Positions 54,029 to 63,378 of a stretch of DNA of 64,000 nt are shown in pieces (within the stretch, counting starts at the first letter, position 1; each line of letters opens with the position of its first letter). The position numbers were made by a program, and so were the translations under genes. A model generated the notes under the pieces. That model was not told the origin of the DNA. It worked only from the letters and a program-made list of their open reading frames with translations, and searched no databases. Source of the DNA: Thalassotalea sp. 42_200_T64 (GTDB taxonomy: Bacteria > Pseudomonadota > Gammaproteobacteria > Enterobacterales > Alteromonadaceae); contig MABC01000089.1 in the NCBI GenBank assembly GCA_002162925.1, forward strand, positions 1 to 64,000. The letters run 5' to 3'.

Positions 54029-56287
54029 ATGAAAGTGGGTATTATCGTAGGCACGCGTCCTGAAATTATCAAAATGGCCCCGGTGATAAGGGAATGCCAA
54101 CGCCGTAACTTAGAATATTTTATAATTCACTCTAATCAACATTACTCAAAGGAAATGGATAGCATTTTCTTCGATGAATTAAAGCTGCCCAAACCACATT
54201 ATAATTTAGGCGTCGGCTCAGGTTTGCATAGCAACCAAACCGGTAACATTCTGATAAAAATTGAACCCATTCTTGAAAAAGAACAGCCAGATATTGTCTT
54301 AGTCCAGGGCGATACAAATACGGTATTAGCCGGTGCTCTTGCAGCGACTAAATTAAACATCAAAGTAGGCCACATCGAAGCAGGCCTGCGCAGTTACGAC
54401 AGAATGATGCCGGAAGAAACTAATCGTATTTTAACCGATCATATGAGTGATTTTTTATTTGCCGTGGGCCCCAATCAAGAACAGATATTAAATGCTGAGG
54501 GGATAGCTCGAGAAAAAGTATTTACGGTTGGTAATACTGTATCGGATTCCCTATTTCAGCATCTTGAATTGTCCGCAGGCCGTAGCCGAATTCTCGATAC
54601 CTGGCAGTTAACTCCAAAGCAATATTTTTTAGTGACAGCCCATCGGGCGTCCAATGTCGATATTAAATCCCACTTACAGGAATTGTTGCTCCTATTTGAT
54701 AAAATGTATGAACGCTACCAGAAAACAATCTTTTGGCCGATACATCCAAGAACCATGGCGAAAATTAAAGAATATCAACTGAACATTCCCGAGTTTTTAA
54801 AGTTAAGCCCGCCGGTGGGTTATATGGATTTTATCCAGTTACAAAAATCTGCGCTGTTAATTCTCACCGATTCCGGTGGTATTCAGGAAGAAGCCTGTTT
54901 ATTAGGGGTGCCATGTATTACCTTACGTGAAAATACCGAACGACCAGAATCTGTGGAGGTTGGGGCAAATATTCTGGTGGGACGTGATGCCGACAAAGCG
55001 TTAAAAGCTGCATCCACTTGGCTTGAAACCGAGTCTCCTGTTTGGCAAAACCCGTTTGGCGATGGCAAAGTAGCGAAAAGAATTTTTCAAATTATCAGCG
55101 CCAGATTAATGCCTGCCAGTGAGACCATTGTTGCCAATAATATGGCAATTACCGTAGTTGGTATGGGCTATATGGGTCTGCCTATTTCTTGCCTGATGGC
55201 AGAAGCGGGAATTAAAGTGACGGGAATTGATTTAAATGCTGAAAAAGTGCGCGCGATTAATAATGGTCAGAGTCCATTTGACGAAAAAGATCTGCCCAAC
55301 CTCGTCACTAAGGTAGTTTCACAAGGTTTTTTAACTGCGAGTAGCGTAGTCGTACCAAACCCGGTTTACTTGATTGCCGTACCAACACCGCAAAAAGAAT
55401 CGCATTGTGATTTAAGTTTTGTACTTTCTGCCGTGGACGCCATAGCCCGGGTCGCCAAAAATGATCAAACCGTGATCATTGAATCGACGATATCACCCGG
55501 TACCTGCAGGGTAGTGGAGCAAAGGTTTGAACAGCAAGGATTGCGGATACATGTTGTGCACTGTCCTGAACGGGCAATACCGGGGCAAACGTTATATGAA
55601 TTAAAACATAACGACAGGATCATTGGCAGCAAAAGCTCAGCGGACGGAAACCTTGCCAAAGATATTTACCAAAGTTTTGTTACCGGCGATATTTTTATTA
55701 CCGATACCACCACTGCAGAATGCATTAAGTTGGTGGAAAATACTTCCAGAGATGTCAATATTGCTTTTGCTAATGAGCTTGCCGAAGTCTGTCAGGAACT
55801 ACAAGTCGATGTTTTTGAAGTTATTAACCTGGCTAACCGGCACCCTAGGGTAAATATTTTAACACCAGGCCCTGGTGTCGGCGGGCATTGCATTCCTATT
55901 GATCCATGGTTTTTAGTTGAACAAACTCAATCGGGCAGTATGATCCGTTTGGCCAGACAAATAAATGATCAAAAACCGGCAATCGTGGCGAGTCAGGTCA
56001 TAGATTCGCTAAACCTCAGTAATGGCAAAAAAGTGGGCATTTTAGGTGTTGCTTATAAGGCCAATGTCGATGACTGTCGAGAAACACCGGCCGCCCCCTT
56101 GTTATCAATATTGAATCAAAATGGTATTGAAGTGCGTTTTCATGATCCTTACGTGCAGCAATGGCAGTGTGCAAGGGAAGATCTAACTGAATTGGATAAT
56201 TGGGCGGATTTGTTGGTACTTATTACCGACCATCAGGAATACAAGAGCGCCAACCTAACTACTCACTTACTGAATACCAGAGCTTAA
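54029..56287 (+). CDS. Fused UDP-GlcNAc 2-epimerase and UDP-ManNAc dehydrogenase
   Basis: A 752-aa bifunctional protein. Residues 1 to about 365 are a WecB-type epimerase: MKVGIIVGTRPEIIKM, VQGDTNTVLAGALAA, HIEAGLRSYDRMMPEE, TDSGGIQEEACLLGVPC. From about 372 it is a WecC-type dehydrogenase: ITVVGMGYMGLPISCLMAEAG (NAD-binding), STISPGTCRVVEQ, NIAFANELAEVC and a catalytic Cys in GPGVGGHCIPIDPWF. Together they would make UDP-ManNAcA from UDP-GlcNAc in two steps. ATG 54029 follows GGAG; the frame opens at 53927 but the family start is MKVGIIVG. In most bacteria these are two genes. The product is probably a precursor for this locus or for another surface glycan. Confidence 0.93.
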   Translation: MKVGIIVGTRPEIIKMAPVIRECQRRNLEYFIIHSNQHYSKEMDSIFFDELKLPKPHYNLGVGSGLHSNQTGNILIKIEPILEKEQPDIVLVQGDTNTVLAGALAATKLNIKVGHIEAGLRSYDRMMPEETNRILTDHMSDFLFAVGPNQEQILNAEGIAREKVFTVGNTVSDSLFQHLELSAGRSRILDTWQLTPKQYFLVTAHRASNVDIKSHLQELLLLFDKMYERYQKTIFWPIHPRTMAKIKEYQLNIPEFLKLSPPVGYMDFIQLQKSALLILTDSGGIQEEACLLGVPCITLRENTERPESVEVGANILVGRDADKALKAASTWLETESPVWQNPFGDGKVAKRIFQIISARLMPASETIVANNMAITVVGMGYMGLPISCLMAEAGIKVTGIDLNAEKVRAINNGQSPFDEKDLPNLVTKVVSQGFLTASSVVVPNPVYLIAVPTPQKESHCDLSFVLSAVDAIARVAKNDQTVIIESTISPGTCRVVEQRFEQQGLRIHVVHCPERAIPGQTLYELKHNDRIIGSKSSADGNLAKDIYQSFVTGDIFITDTTTAECIKLVENTSRDVNIAFANELAEVCQELQVDVFEVINLANRHPRVNILTPGPGVGGHCIPIDPWFLVEQTQSGSMIRLARQINDQKPAIVASQVIDSLNLSNGKKVGILGVAYKANVDDCRETPAAPLLSILNQNGIEVRFHDPYVQQWQCAREDLTELDNWADLLVLITDHQEYKSANLTTHLLNTRA

Positions 56288-56305
56288 GCGAGAGTGGATC
56301 CAAGT

Positions 56306-56335
56306 AACCTGAACTTGCGGTTATGAGTTCAGGTT
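56306..56335. terminator. Hairpin between convergent genes
   Basis: AACCTGAACT at 56306-56315 pairs perfectly with AGTTCAGGTT at 56326-56335, with a 10-base loop. It lies between the convergent stops of the fusion gene and the decarboxylase. There is no clear T run on either strand, so termination is likely but not certain. Confidence 0.55.
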
Positions 56336-57569
56336 AAAGTAGTATTTCAGTTAAGTCAGGCTGACTTAAAAAGGCTTGTGGGCTTGCCGTAGCCCCATAA
56401 GCGCCCGATTGCAAGATCACCACAAAATCGCCAACCTCGGCTTTTGGCAATTCGATTTTGCTAGCCAGTACATCTAACGGAGTGCAAAGTGGGCCGACAA
56501 TTTCAACTTCTTCAGTTGCTGCTGTGGATAATTTATTGCCTATAACGACAGGAAAGTTTTTCCGAAGCACTTGGCCAAAGTTGCCAGAATTTGCCAGATG
56601 GTGATGCAAACCACCATCACAAATCAAATAGGTGGTATTGCGCGACGTTTTTCTATCGACGATTTTGCTGACATAAACACCCGCTTCACCGACAATATAA
56701 CGACCAAGTTCCATAATCACTTCAACCCCGGTTGCCGATTTTTGCAAGTGTTGCAACAGGTCTTGTAAGTTCTCGGCAATGGCGGTTAAGCTCAAGCTTT
56801 TATCGCCCGGAAAATAAGGAATACCTAGCCCTCCGCCAATATTGATGTACGCGATAGGCCCAGGAGATAGTGCAATTAATTTTAGGGCTAATACAAACGT
56901 TTGTTGATGAGCATCGATAATGGCCTGCTGGTTTAAGTTTTGTGACCCGGTAAAAATATGAAACCCTCTTAAATTAAGTGATTTAGGGTCTAAGCTGGAT
57001 AAAATTTCCGGTAATTCTTCTTCATCGATACCAAATTGTTTGGCCCCACCAGCCATCTTCATGCCCGACGATTTTAGTTCAAACGCAGGATTGACTCTGA
57101 TCGCGATATTGGGAAGCATGGTAAGTTTTTCACCAATTTCAATCGCCCGGTTTAATTCGTTAATAGATTCTACATGCAGGGTGATGCCGGCAATAATTGC
57201 TGCGGCTAAATCTTTTTTGGATTTTCCCGGACCGGCAAAACTGATCTTTGCTGCCGGCATTCCCGTTTGCATAGCCAGTAACATCTCTTTCCTGGAGGCT
57301 ACATCAAAGCCATTGACTAAACTTGCTAACAGGCTCACGACGGGGGGGTAGGGGTTGGCTTTTATCGCATAGTGCAAGCTGATGCCTTGTGGCAGACTCT
57401 GTTTAAGCAGAGTCACCCGCTGTTCAATGAGTTTTCTGTCGTAGGCATAAAAAGGGGTGCCATCAACCAGTTGCTCGATTTCGGATAATGTTTTCTCGCC
57501 AATAAGCAATTGTGCCGTTGCGGTATTTATTAACCGGTGCACTTCATGCATGGGTTTTGTCTTATTCAT
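56334..57569 (-). CDS. XrtA-associated PLP-dependent decarboxylase
   Basis: A 411-aa fold-III PLP decarboxylase of the ornithine/diaminopimelate decarboxylase type. Lys70 in LHYAIKANPYP is the PLP Schiff-base lysine. NIGGGLGIPYF is the phosphate-binding glycine loop. ELGRYIVGEAG and a C-terminal GPLCTPLDVLA followed by GAYGAT complete the pattern. ATG 57569 (MNKTKPMHEVH), after AGGGGC, overlaps the ligase stop by 8 bases. In XrtA loci this gene is regularly paired with the ligase and carrier protein; it probably decarboxylates an amino acid, possibly carrier-bound, before transfer to the polymer. Confidence 0.93.
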   Translation of the reverse strand: MNKTKPMHEVHRLINTATAQLLIGEKTLSEIEQLVDGTPFYAYDRKLIEQRVTLLKQSLPQGISLHYAIKANPYPPVVSLLASLVNGFDVASRKEMLLAMQTGMPAAKISFAGPGKSKKDLAAAIIAGITLHVESINELNRAIEIGEKLTMLPNIAIRVNPAFELKSSGMKMAGGAKQFGIDEEELPEILSSLDPKSLNLRGFHIFTGSQNLNQQAIIDAHQQTFVLALKLIALSPGPIAYINIGGGLGIPYFPGDKSLSLTAIAENLQDLLQHLQKSATGVEVIMELGRYIVGEAGVYVSKIVDRKTSRNTTYLICDGGLHHHLANSGNFGQVLRKNFPVVIGNKLSTAATEEVEIVGPLCTPLDVLASKIELPKAEVGDFVVILQSGAYGATASPQAFLSQPDLTEILL

Positions 57570-59175
57570 TATTGCCCCTAAAAAAGTTTGCATAGTTGTG
57601 CGCCAATAGTGCCCTATCCAGTTTGCCATTAGTATTTTTCGGTAACTGGCTTAAAATAATTATTTCAGTAGGTTGCATAAAGTTTGCAAGCTGTGTGTGG
57701 CAATGACCCCTTAACTCTGCTTGCAGTGCTGCGGTGTTATCTTTGACCTCTTGCATTGCAACGACTACCAAAATTGCTTGCCCCAATTCGGGATGTGATA
57801 CCCCAAGCGCAACCGCATCTATGGTTTTCGGGTGTTGATAAAAACACTCCTCAATTTCCATCGGGCTTATTCGATAGCCAGAGCTTTTGATCATTTCATC
57901 AGAGCGACCAATAAAAAATAGATCGCCGTCAACATCTCTTTTAACCATATCCCCAGAAAATACCGCCATTTGTTCACTAACAATACCTGCCGGTTTGTTC
58001 GGTACCGGTTTAAAGTGCAATGCCGTTTGTTCTGGTGCGTTCCAATAACCTTGTGCAACAAGAGGACCAATATGGACGAGTTCCCCGACTTCTCCAATTT
58101 CACATTCACTGCCATTACTTCTCACTATGATGATTTCGGCGTTGGGGATCGCTTGTCCCATAGACGTTGGTTTACGGTCAATTCTTTCGGGATCTAGAAA
58201 CGTCGATCGAAACGCTTCCGTTAGCCCATACATCAGAAATGGCTGAGCATTTTTCATATTCTCTCGTAGGGTTTTCAACAAGTTTTGATTTAATGCCCCA
58301 CCGGAGTTGGTAAAGTATCGAATCGATTTGCCTTTATTTTGCCAGTTGAGTTTGCATAGCTGGCTCCATAATGGTGGCACACCGGCGAGACCGGTTATCT
58401 GGTATTTCTCAATAGCTCTCAACACGTCTTGCGCCAGAAAGTAATCATGCAAAACAACTTCTGCGCCAACCAGTAAGGCCGTGGTGAGTTGGCTAAAACC
58501 ATAATCAAAACTTAGCGGCAATAGCGCTAAAATCTTATCGTCAGCAGTGTTGGCTAAATAGCTGGCCACAGACCGAGCACCGGTCAATAAGTTTAAATGC
58601 GATAACACCACGCCTTTGGGTTTGCCGGTACTGCCTGAAGTATAAAATATTGCCGCCATATCGGTACTGATAGACTTGCTGTTTAAGGGGAGGGGTTGTG
58701 GATAGTCAGCCTTTTGCAACTGCCGCCAGGCAAGTAGATTTACCTGCTCACTGACATTGTCGATATGTTCAACATTTTCGCTATCGGTCAAAATAACGGT
58801 ATGCAAATCAATAAGCTTAGTTAGCACCGGAGCAAGCGCTTTAAATCTGGCGCTATTGGTTATGAGTATTTTGATACGACAATCAGTGGCAATGTGTTCA
58901 ACTTGGCTGGCTTTTAACAGTGGATTGATCGGCACAAACACGCCACCAGTTTGGCTGACAGCAAACATGCTCACCACCGCTTCAATGCCTTTGGCCAAAT
59001 ATACGCCAACCCGTTCGTGCCGGTCTAAGCCAAGCTGGCCCAAGACCAGATGCATTTTTTCAATCTGATTTTGCAATGCTTGGTAACTAAGGCTGTCTTG
59101 CTTTACTCTTATCGCAATTGCACCGGGTTTAAGCCGGGCTTGCGCTGCTATAATTTGGTGGATCAGATAGGCCAT
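57562..59175 (-). CDS. XrtA-associated acyl-CoA ligase (AMP-forming)
   Basis: A 537-aa adenylate-forming ligase: AAIFYTSGSTGKPKGVVLSH at about 185-204 (AMP motif A3), FLMYGLTEAFRSTF (A5), FSGDMVKRDVDGDLFFIGRSDEMIKSSGYR (A7-A8) and a catalytic Lys near the end in NTNGKLDR. Like non-ribosomal adenylation domains it could load an acyl or amino acid on the acyl carrier protein at 40.4 kb. It is first in a two-gene minus-strand operon with the decarboxylase. Confidence 0.93.
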   Translation of the reverse strand: MAYLIHQIIAAQARLKPGAIAIRVKQDSLSYQALQNQIEKMHLVLGQLGLDRHERVGVYLAKGIEAVVSMFAVSQTGGVFVPINPLLKASQVEHIATDCRIKILITNSARFKALAPVLTKLIDLHTVILTDSENVEHIDNVSEQVNLLAWRQLQKADYPQPLPLNSKSISTDMAAIFYTSGSTGKPKGVVLSHLNLLTGARSVASYLANTADDKILALLPLSFDYGFSQLTTALLVGAEVVLHDYFLAQDVLRAIEKYQITGLAGVPPLWSQLCKLNWQNKGKSIRYFTNSGGALNQNLLKTLRENMKNAQPFLMYGLTEAFRSTFLDPERIDRKPTSMGQAIPNAEIIIVRSNGSECEIGEVGELVHIGPLVAQGYWNAPEQTALHFKPVPNKPAGIVSEQMAVFSGDMVKRDVDGDLFFIGRSDEMIKSSGYRISPMEIEECFYQHPKTIDAVALGVSHPELGQAILVVVAMQEVKDNTAALQAELRGHCHTQLANFMQPTEIIILSQLPKNTNGKLDRALLAHNYANFFRGNNE

Positions 59176-59464
59176 TTAGGTACTTAACATCTTGATTATT
59201 ATTAAAATTAGGTTGGTAAATTAATTATGGTACAGCACTGCATAATTGCCACTAAATAGATAAAAATTATTTCAGTTCAGCACTATCGATCAGAAAATAA
59301 TAGTGCAGCTAGTATCTATGGTGTGCATTTTGAAACGCTGTCTCCCTGAGGATGTAAACTTTAACGGGATAAGAATGGCTGTTAATAGGCCACAGGTTGT
59401 CGGAATATTTTACACCTAACTTTTTATGTTTAATAAAATCCATATAAAACAATGCGTTAAATTG
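59176..59464. other. Upstream region between ligase and PEP-CTERM gene
   Basis: 289 bases of AT-rich DNA between divergent genes. It should hold the ligase promoter and upstream activator sites for the sigma-54 promoter at 59465. I found no gene here that I trust: the minus-strand frame at 59309-59563 would run over that promoter and the ribosome site of the PEP-CTERM gene. Confidence 0.5.
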
Positions 59465-59480
59465 TGGCAAGGGTTTTGCA
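59465..59480 (+). promoter_or_regulatory. Sigma-54 (-24/-12) promoter of the PEP-CTERM gene
   Basis: TGGCAAGGGTTTTGCA matches the RpoN consensus TGGCAC-N5-TTGCA, with exactly 10 bases between GG and GC and one mismatch in the -24 box. It lies 84 bases before the ATG at 59564, on the same strand. PrsR, encoded at 15.4 kb, is a sigma-54 activator of this system, which makes it the probable regulator. Confidence 0.82.
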
Positions 59481-59563
59481 TTCATTCGTATAGCAAAATT
59501 CATCTCTGATTGATTTTGCAAAAAATCAATTATTTTAATATCTAAGGTTTCGGGAGGGATCAA

Positions 59564-60214
59564 ATGATGAAAAAAATTATATTTATTTTCATTACTTTAC
59601 TGTTCAGTGCCAGTTCTAACGCAGGTACATTGTGTAGTATGAGCATATCTACAGATACAACAGATCTATGTACTATTCAGGAAAGCGGCGGCGAAATATT
59701 TCTTATCACCGATACCGATGATGGCAATATAGGGACCTGGCTCTTTGAAAGAAATGCCAGCTTTATGAACTCTTTTGGTATTTACAATCCGTATAATCCA
59801 AGTCAAAAATTAGAGATATTTGCTCAAAGCAACACGACGGTAGGCTTGTTTGCTAACCTAAGTTGGGATGATGGTGAATTTACCAGTGGCTCGACCACGT
59901 TGGATTTTGGCTCTGGAGTTATCCACTTTGGTGTGTATTCTGTAACCGATGCTGGAACTTGGTACTCAGAATCCTCTCTCAATGGTGGTGTTGATCATTT
60001 CTTAGCTTTTTATACGGAGCATGCTGGCAACTATCCGTTTAACCAAGCAAGTGTTATTTTTGCGCTAGACGATCAATTAGGGAGTCCTGATCGGGACTAT
60101 AACGATATGATCACTGGTTGTTCGAATTGTAAGCCGGTGCCTGAGCCAGGTACCCTAGTGTTACTATCTGCTGCCTTATTTGGGCTGATTCTAGGACGGA
60201 AAAAAATATTTTAA
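59564..60214 (+). CDS. PEP-CTERM protein, exosortase A substrate
   Basis: A 216-aa secreted protein. Signal peptide: MMKKIIFIFITLLFSASSNA, cut before GTLCSM. The mature part is beta-rich, with four Cys, and ends in a DUF4114-like motif (FALDDQLGSPDRDYNDMI). The C-terminus has the PEP-CTERM tripartite signal: KPVPEPGTLVLL, a hydrophobic helix and a short basic end GRKKIF. Exosortase A would cut near the PEP and attach the protein to the cell surface or matrix. A GGGAGG ribosome site precedes ATG 59564, with a sigma-54 promoter upstream and a terminator just after. In floc-forming bacteria similar proteins help hold exopolymer to cells; the precise role here is inferred. Confidence 0.92.
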   Translation: MMKKIIFIFITLLFSASSNAGTLCSMSISTDTTDLCTIQESGGEIFLITDTDDGNIGTWLFERNASFMNSFGIYNPYNPSQKLEIFAQSNTTVGLFANLSWDDGEFTSGSTTLDFGSGVIHFGVYSVTDAGTWYSESSLNGGVDHFLAFYTEHAGNYPFNQASVIFALDDQLGSPDRDYNDMITGCSNCKPVPEPGTLVLLSAALFGLILGRKKIF

Positions 60215-60232
60215 TTAACATTACGTTAAAGT

Positions 60233-60267
60233 AAAAAAAACCAGAAATGTGAGTTCCTGGTTTTTTT
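60233..60267 (+). terminator. Rho-independent terminator after the PEP-CTERM gene
   Basis: A run of A then CCAG (60233-60244) pairs with CTGG then a run of seven T (60257-60267), loop of about 12 bases. It lies 19 bases after the stop and makes the PEP-CTERM gene a single transcription unit. The A and T runs are symmetrical, so it could work in both directions. Confidence 0.75.
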
Positions 60268-60499
60268 GTACATGGATATATGTACTTATACCCGGCAGGC
60301 AGGACAGCCTTTAGAGGGTGATTGCACTGCAAGGTTTAACACTTTAGTGGTGGTGGGCCGGGCGACACTAGCATGCGCTTATTATTTCAATGGTTGCTCA
60401 CAACCTGCAACTTTTTTATTTTGGGCTATAATTGGTTTGACATAAAATTGAGGATGAAAACCCTCCGCTAATTAATAAAAATAACTCCAAGGAAGACAA

Positions 60500-63244
60500 A
60501 TGAAGAGGCTATTGTTAATCACTTCTTTGTTGCTGTTTAGCTGCAACAACTCGAAATCAGCGGAAGAATACTTGCTTACTGGCCAAAGTGCCATCGCCAA
60601 CAAAAATTATAAAATTGCCGTTATCGAATTAAAAAACGCTTTGTTACAACGGCCAAAATTAGCAGAAGCGCGATTTTTATTAGGTACATCATACTTTTTT
60701 ACCGAGCAATTACCTGCGGCTAGGAAAGAATTACAAAGAGCGCTTGAATTAGGCTTTGACCCTAATAAAATCATAACATTCTTACTTCGTATCGATATTT
60801 TACTAGGAAAGCTTGAGTTTGTAGAAAATTATGGACAAGAAGATCATGCTCTCACACCTGAAACCATAATTGAATTACATACTGTTTTTGGGGGAAGTTT
60901 GATCATTCGCGGTCAAATAACCGAAGGCTTGTCGTTGTTACATAAGGTAATGTCATTCGAACAAAAGCATGACTTTTTTTATCAATTAGCCAAAGCTTGG
61001 CTAGCGGCAACGAATGATCAAATAGATGAAGCGATAAAGTTAACCTCCACACTTAGTGAAGCGGATAACGAATTTAATGATGCTTTGTTATTAACTGCTC
61101 GATTGTACGCATTTGCTAAGCAATATGAATTGGCTGCGACAAAATATGATCAGTTTTTAACGGTTCACCCTAATAATTTTATTGCACAGATGAGCTATAT
61201 CGAGCTATTAATTGCCACTAATGATCTCAATAAAGCGGAAAACCAGGTCGATAAACTGTTAGCTTTGTATCCAAGGTACCCCAGTATTAATGCCTATAAA
61301 GCCGAGCTTGCATTTTTAGTGCACCGTTTTCAATCGGCTACAGACTATGCAAATATTGCCTTGGCCACACAGCCATCTTTATTTAAAGCCAACTTAATTG
61401 CGGGATTAAGTTATTACCAACAACAAAACGATGAGATGGCTTATCATCACCTAATTTTAATTGAAGATTATTTACCTCCCTCTCACCTGGTATTTCAAGT
61501 GTTATCCTCATTGAAATTTCAGTTAGGTTATTCTGCTGAGGCGGTGACTAAAATAGATCAACTTGAGAAATTTAGTGCCGCTGATTTTCGATTATTGTCG
61601 AATGCTTCCAGTGCTTTAATCAAATCGGGTGATCGCGACAAAGCTCAAGAGTATATAGAACAGTTAAATAAGTTAGAGGTGTCGGGTCATCAAAAACTCA
61701 CCCAACGTGGTGTATTGAAGTTATCTGTTAATGACAAAACGGGCATTGATGACCTAAAACAAGCCCTGGCAGAGAATCCAAATTATCTGAAAGCCCAGAT
61801 TGCTATTTTATATAATTACTTAAATAATAATCAGTTAAGCCAAGCGCTAAGTTTTGCCAATGCGTTGATCAGCAACAATCCAGAAGAAGAGCTGGGTTAC
61901 CTTGCCAAAGGCATTGTCTTGCAAACACAGAATTACCCTGAAATAGCTGAAGCATCATTCAGGCAGGCCCTTACAAAAAATCCAGAAAGTATTGGGGCTA
62001 AATTCAATTTGTCTACTTATGATGTTCAGAACAAAGATTATCAAGCGGCATATCAAAAGCTGGTAGAAATATTAGATAAAACCCCAGAACATCGAGCAGC
62101 ATTGGAGCGACTCGTTAAATTATCTACGGTTTGGCAAGACAAACAGAAAGTTCTGGATTTCATTAAAAAACTTAGAGTTGCGTACCCTGATAAAATTATC
62201 CTGTCATTGGCTGTTGCCAGAACTTTTGAGAACTTAAATCAACAAGATAACGGCTTAAAGCTATTATTAAATTTACAAAAAACAGCCGATAATAATATTC
62301 AATACCTGCAGACATACGCCTTAATGAGTTATAGGGCAGGTGATTTTGCTAAAGCGGAAGAGTTGTTTAATAAAATCATAGGTTTATCGGCCAAGGATCT
62401 CAAGGCAAATGTGGGTTTGATTTCCTCGTTAGGTGCGCAAAACAAAAATCAACAGGCTTTAGCAAAAATAAAAAATGCTCAAGCCCTATTTCCTGGCAAC
62501 TCAAACTTAGTCATTTATGAAGCAAATTATTTGCTTAAAATCGGCGAAGTAGCTGAAGCCGAGAACTTGCTTGCGATAATAAAAGAGAATACGGTAATTA
62601 GGACGTTATTGTTAAGGGTAAAGATAAAGCTCAACGCCGTGAAAGATCAGCATCAACGGGCGCTAGAATTTGCTGAAGAACTGTATGGCATAAGTCCAAA
62701 CTTACAAAATTCTTTTACTTATGCTCAGATATTGCAACGTTTAAGCGAAAATGAATTGGCACTAATTATTGTCAATAAGGCGATGGTAAAATATGGCAGT
62801 TCATTAGCTCTCGAAAGTTTAAAGGCGGAATTGAATGTTGGCATTGATCCTGAAAACTCGGTTGATATTTATCAAAAACTGGTTAACGAAAATCCAGATA
62901 ATCCTGTCGTGCTTAATAATTTTGCCTGGGCAGCTATTATGGCAAAGCAATATGAATTAGGCCTTGAAGTTGCGCAAAAAGCGGTGAAATTAGCGCCTGA
63001 TCAGCCGCAAATAAAAGATACCTTAGCACTTGCCTATTTGCGTGTTGGACAATACCGCAGGGCTGAAACTTTATTCGAAGAAGCTCTTGAATCTCTTCCG
63101 GTTGATGGCGATATATCATTACATTACGCTGAAACATTAATTTATTTAAACAAATTTGAGCGGTCAAAGGAAATCCTTGATAAATTATCTTCAAGCCTTG
63201 AAAAACAGGCGCTATTAAATTTACTGAAAAAACATGCAGAATAG
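60500..63244 (+). CDS. prsT: XrtA/PEP-CTERM TPR-repeat lipoprotein PrsT
   Basis: A 914-aa lipoprotein. Signal peptide with lipobox LFSC (Cys15), then about twenty tetratricopeptide repeats over the whole length (for example AIANKNYKIAVIELKNALLQRP, and NNFAWAAIMAKQYELGLEVA near the end). It matches the PrsT family, which is found only with exosortase/PEP-CTERM systems and probably acts as a periplasmic scaffold for polymer or protein assembly. An AAGGAAG ribosome site lies before the ATG. A second, related gene follows 134 bases downstream. Confidence 0.93.
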   Translation: MKRLLLITSLLLFSCNNSKSAEEYLLTGQSAIANKNYKIAVIELKNALLQRPKLAEARFLLGTSYFFTEQLPAARKELQRALELGFDPNKIITFLLRIDILLGKLEFVENYGQEDHALTPETIIELHTVFGGSLIIRGQITEGLSLLHKVMSFEQKHDFFYQLAKAWLAATNDQIDEAIKLTSTLSEADNEFNDALLLTARLYAFAKQYELAATKYDQFLTVHPNNFIAQMSYIELLIATNDLNKAENQVDKLLALYPRYPSINAYKAELAFLVHRFQSATDYANIALATQPSLFKANLIAGLSYYQQQNDEMAYHHLILIEDYLPPSHLVFQVLSSLKFQLGYSAEAVTKIDQLEKFSAADFRLLSNASSALIKSGDRDKAQEYIEQLNKLEVSGHQKLTQRGVLKLSVNDKTGIDDLKQALAENPNYLKAQIAILYNYLNNNQLSQALSFANALISNNPEEELGYLAKGIVLQTQNYPEIAEASFRQALTKNPESIGAKFNLSTYDVQNKDYQAAYQKLVEILDKTPEHRAALERLVKLSTVWQDKQKVLDFIKKLRVAYPDKIILSLAVARTFENLNQQDNGLKLLLNLQKTADNNIQYLQTYALMSYRAGDFAKAEELFNKIIGLSAKDLKANVGLISSLGAQNKNQQALAKIKNAQALFPGNSNLVIYEANYLLKIGEVAEAENLLAIIKENTVIRTLLLRVKIKLNAVKDQHQRALEFAEELYGISPNLQNSFTYAQILQRLSENELALIIVNKAMVKYGSSLALESLKAELNVGIDPENSVDIYQKLVNENPDNPVVLNNFAWAAIMAKQYELGLEVAQKAVKLAPDQPQIKDTLALAYLRVGQYRRAETLFEEALESLPVDGDISLHYAETLIYLNKFERSKEILDKLSSSLEKQALLNLLKKHAE

Positions 63245-63378
63245 CTTTTACTGCTTACGGTCCAACAACGGCAACATCGAACAGACATTTTTTTGGCAAA
63301 AGTGCAGTCATTAATTTTTGTTCTATACTGTTATTGGAAATTCACAACAATAATTATTAAGAATGACAAGGAAGAACC

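Noticed and set aside
59227-59243. Possible sigma-54 promoter TGGTACAGCACTGCA
   Set aside because: The spacing is one base too short (9), and a far better site lies at 59465.
59309-59563. An 84-codon minus-strand frame before the PEP-CTERM gene
   Set aside because: It lies exactly over the sigma-54 promoter and ribosome site of the PEP-CTERM gene, and shows no family features.
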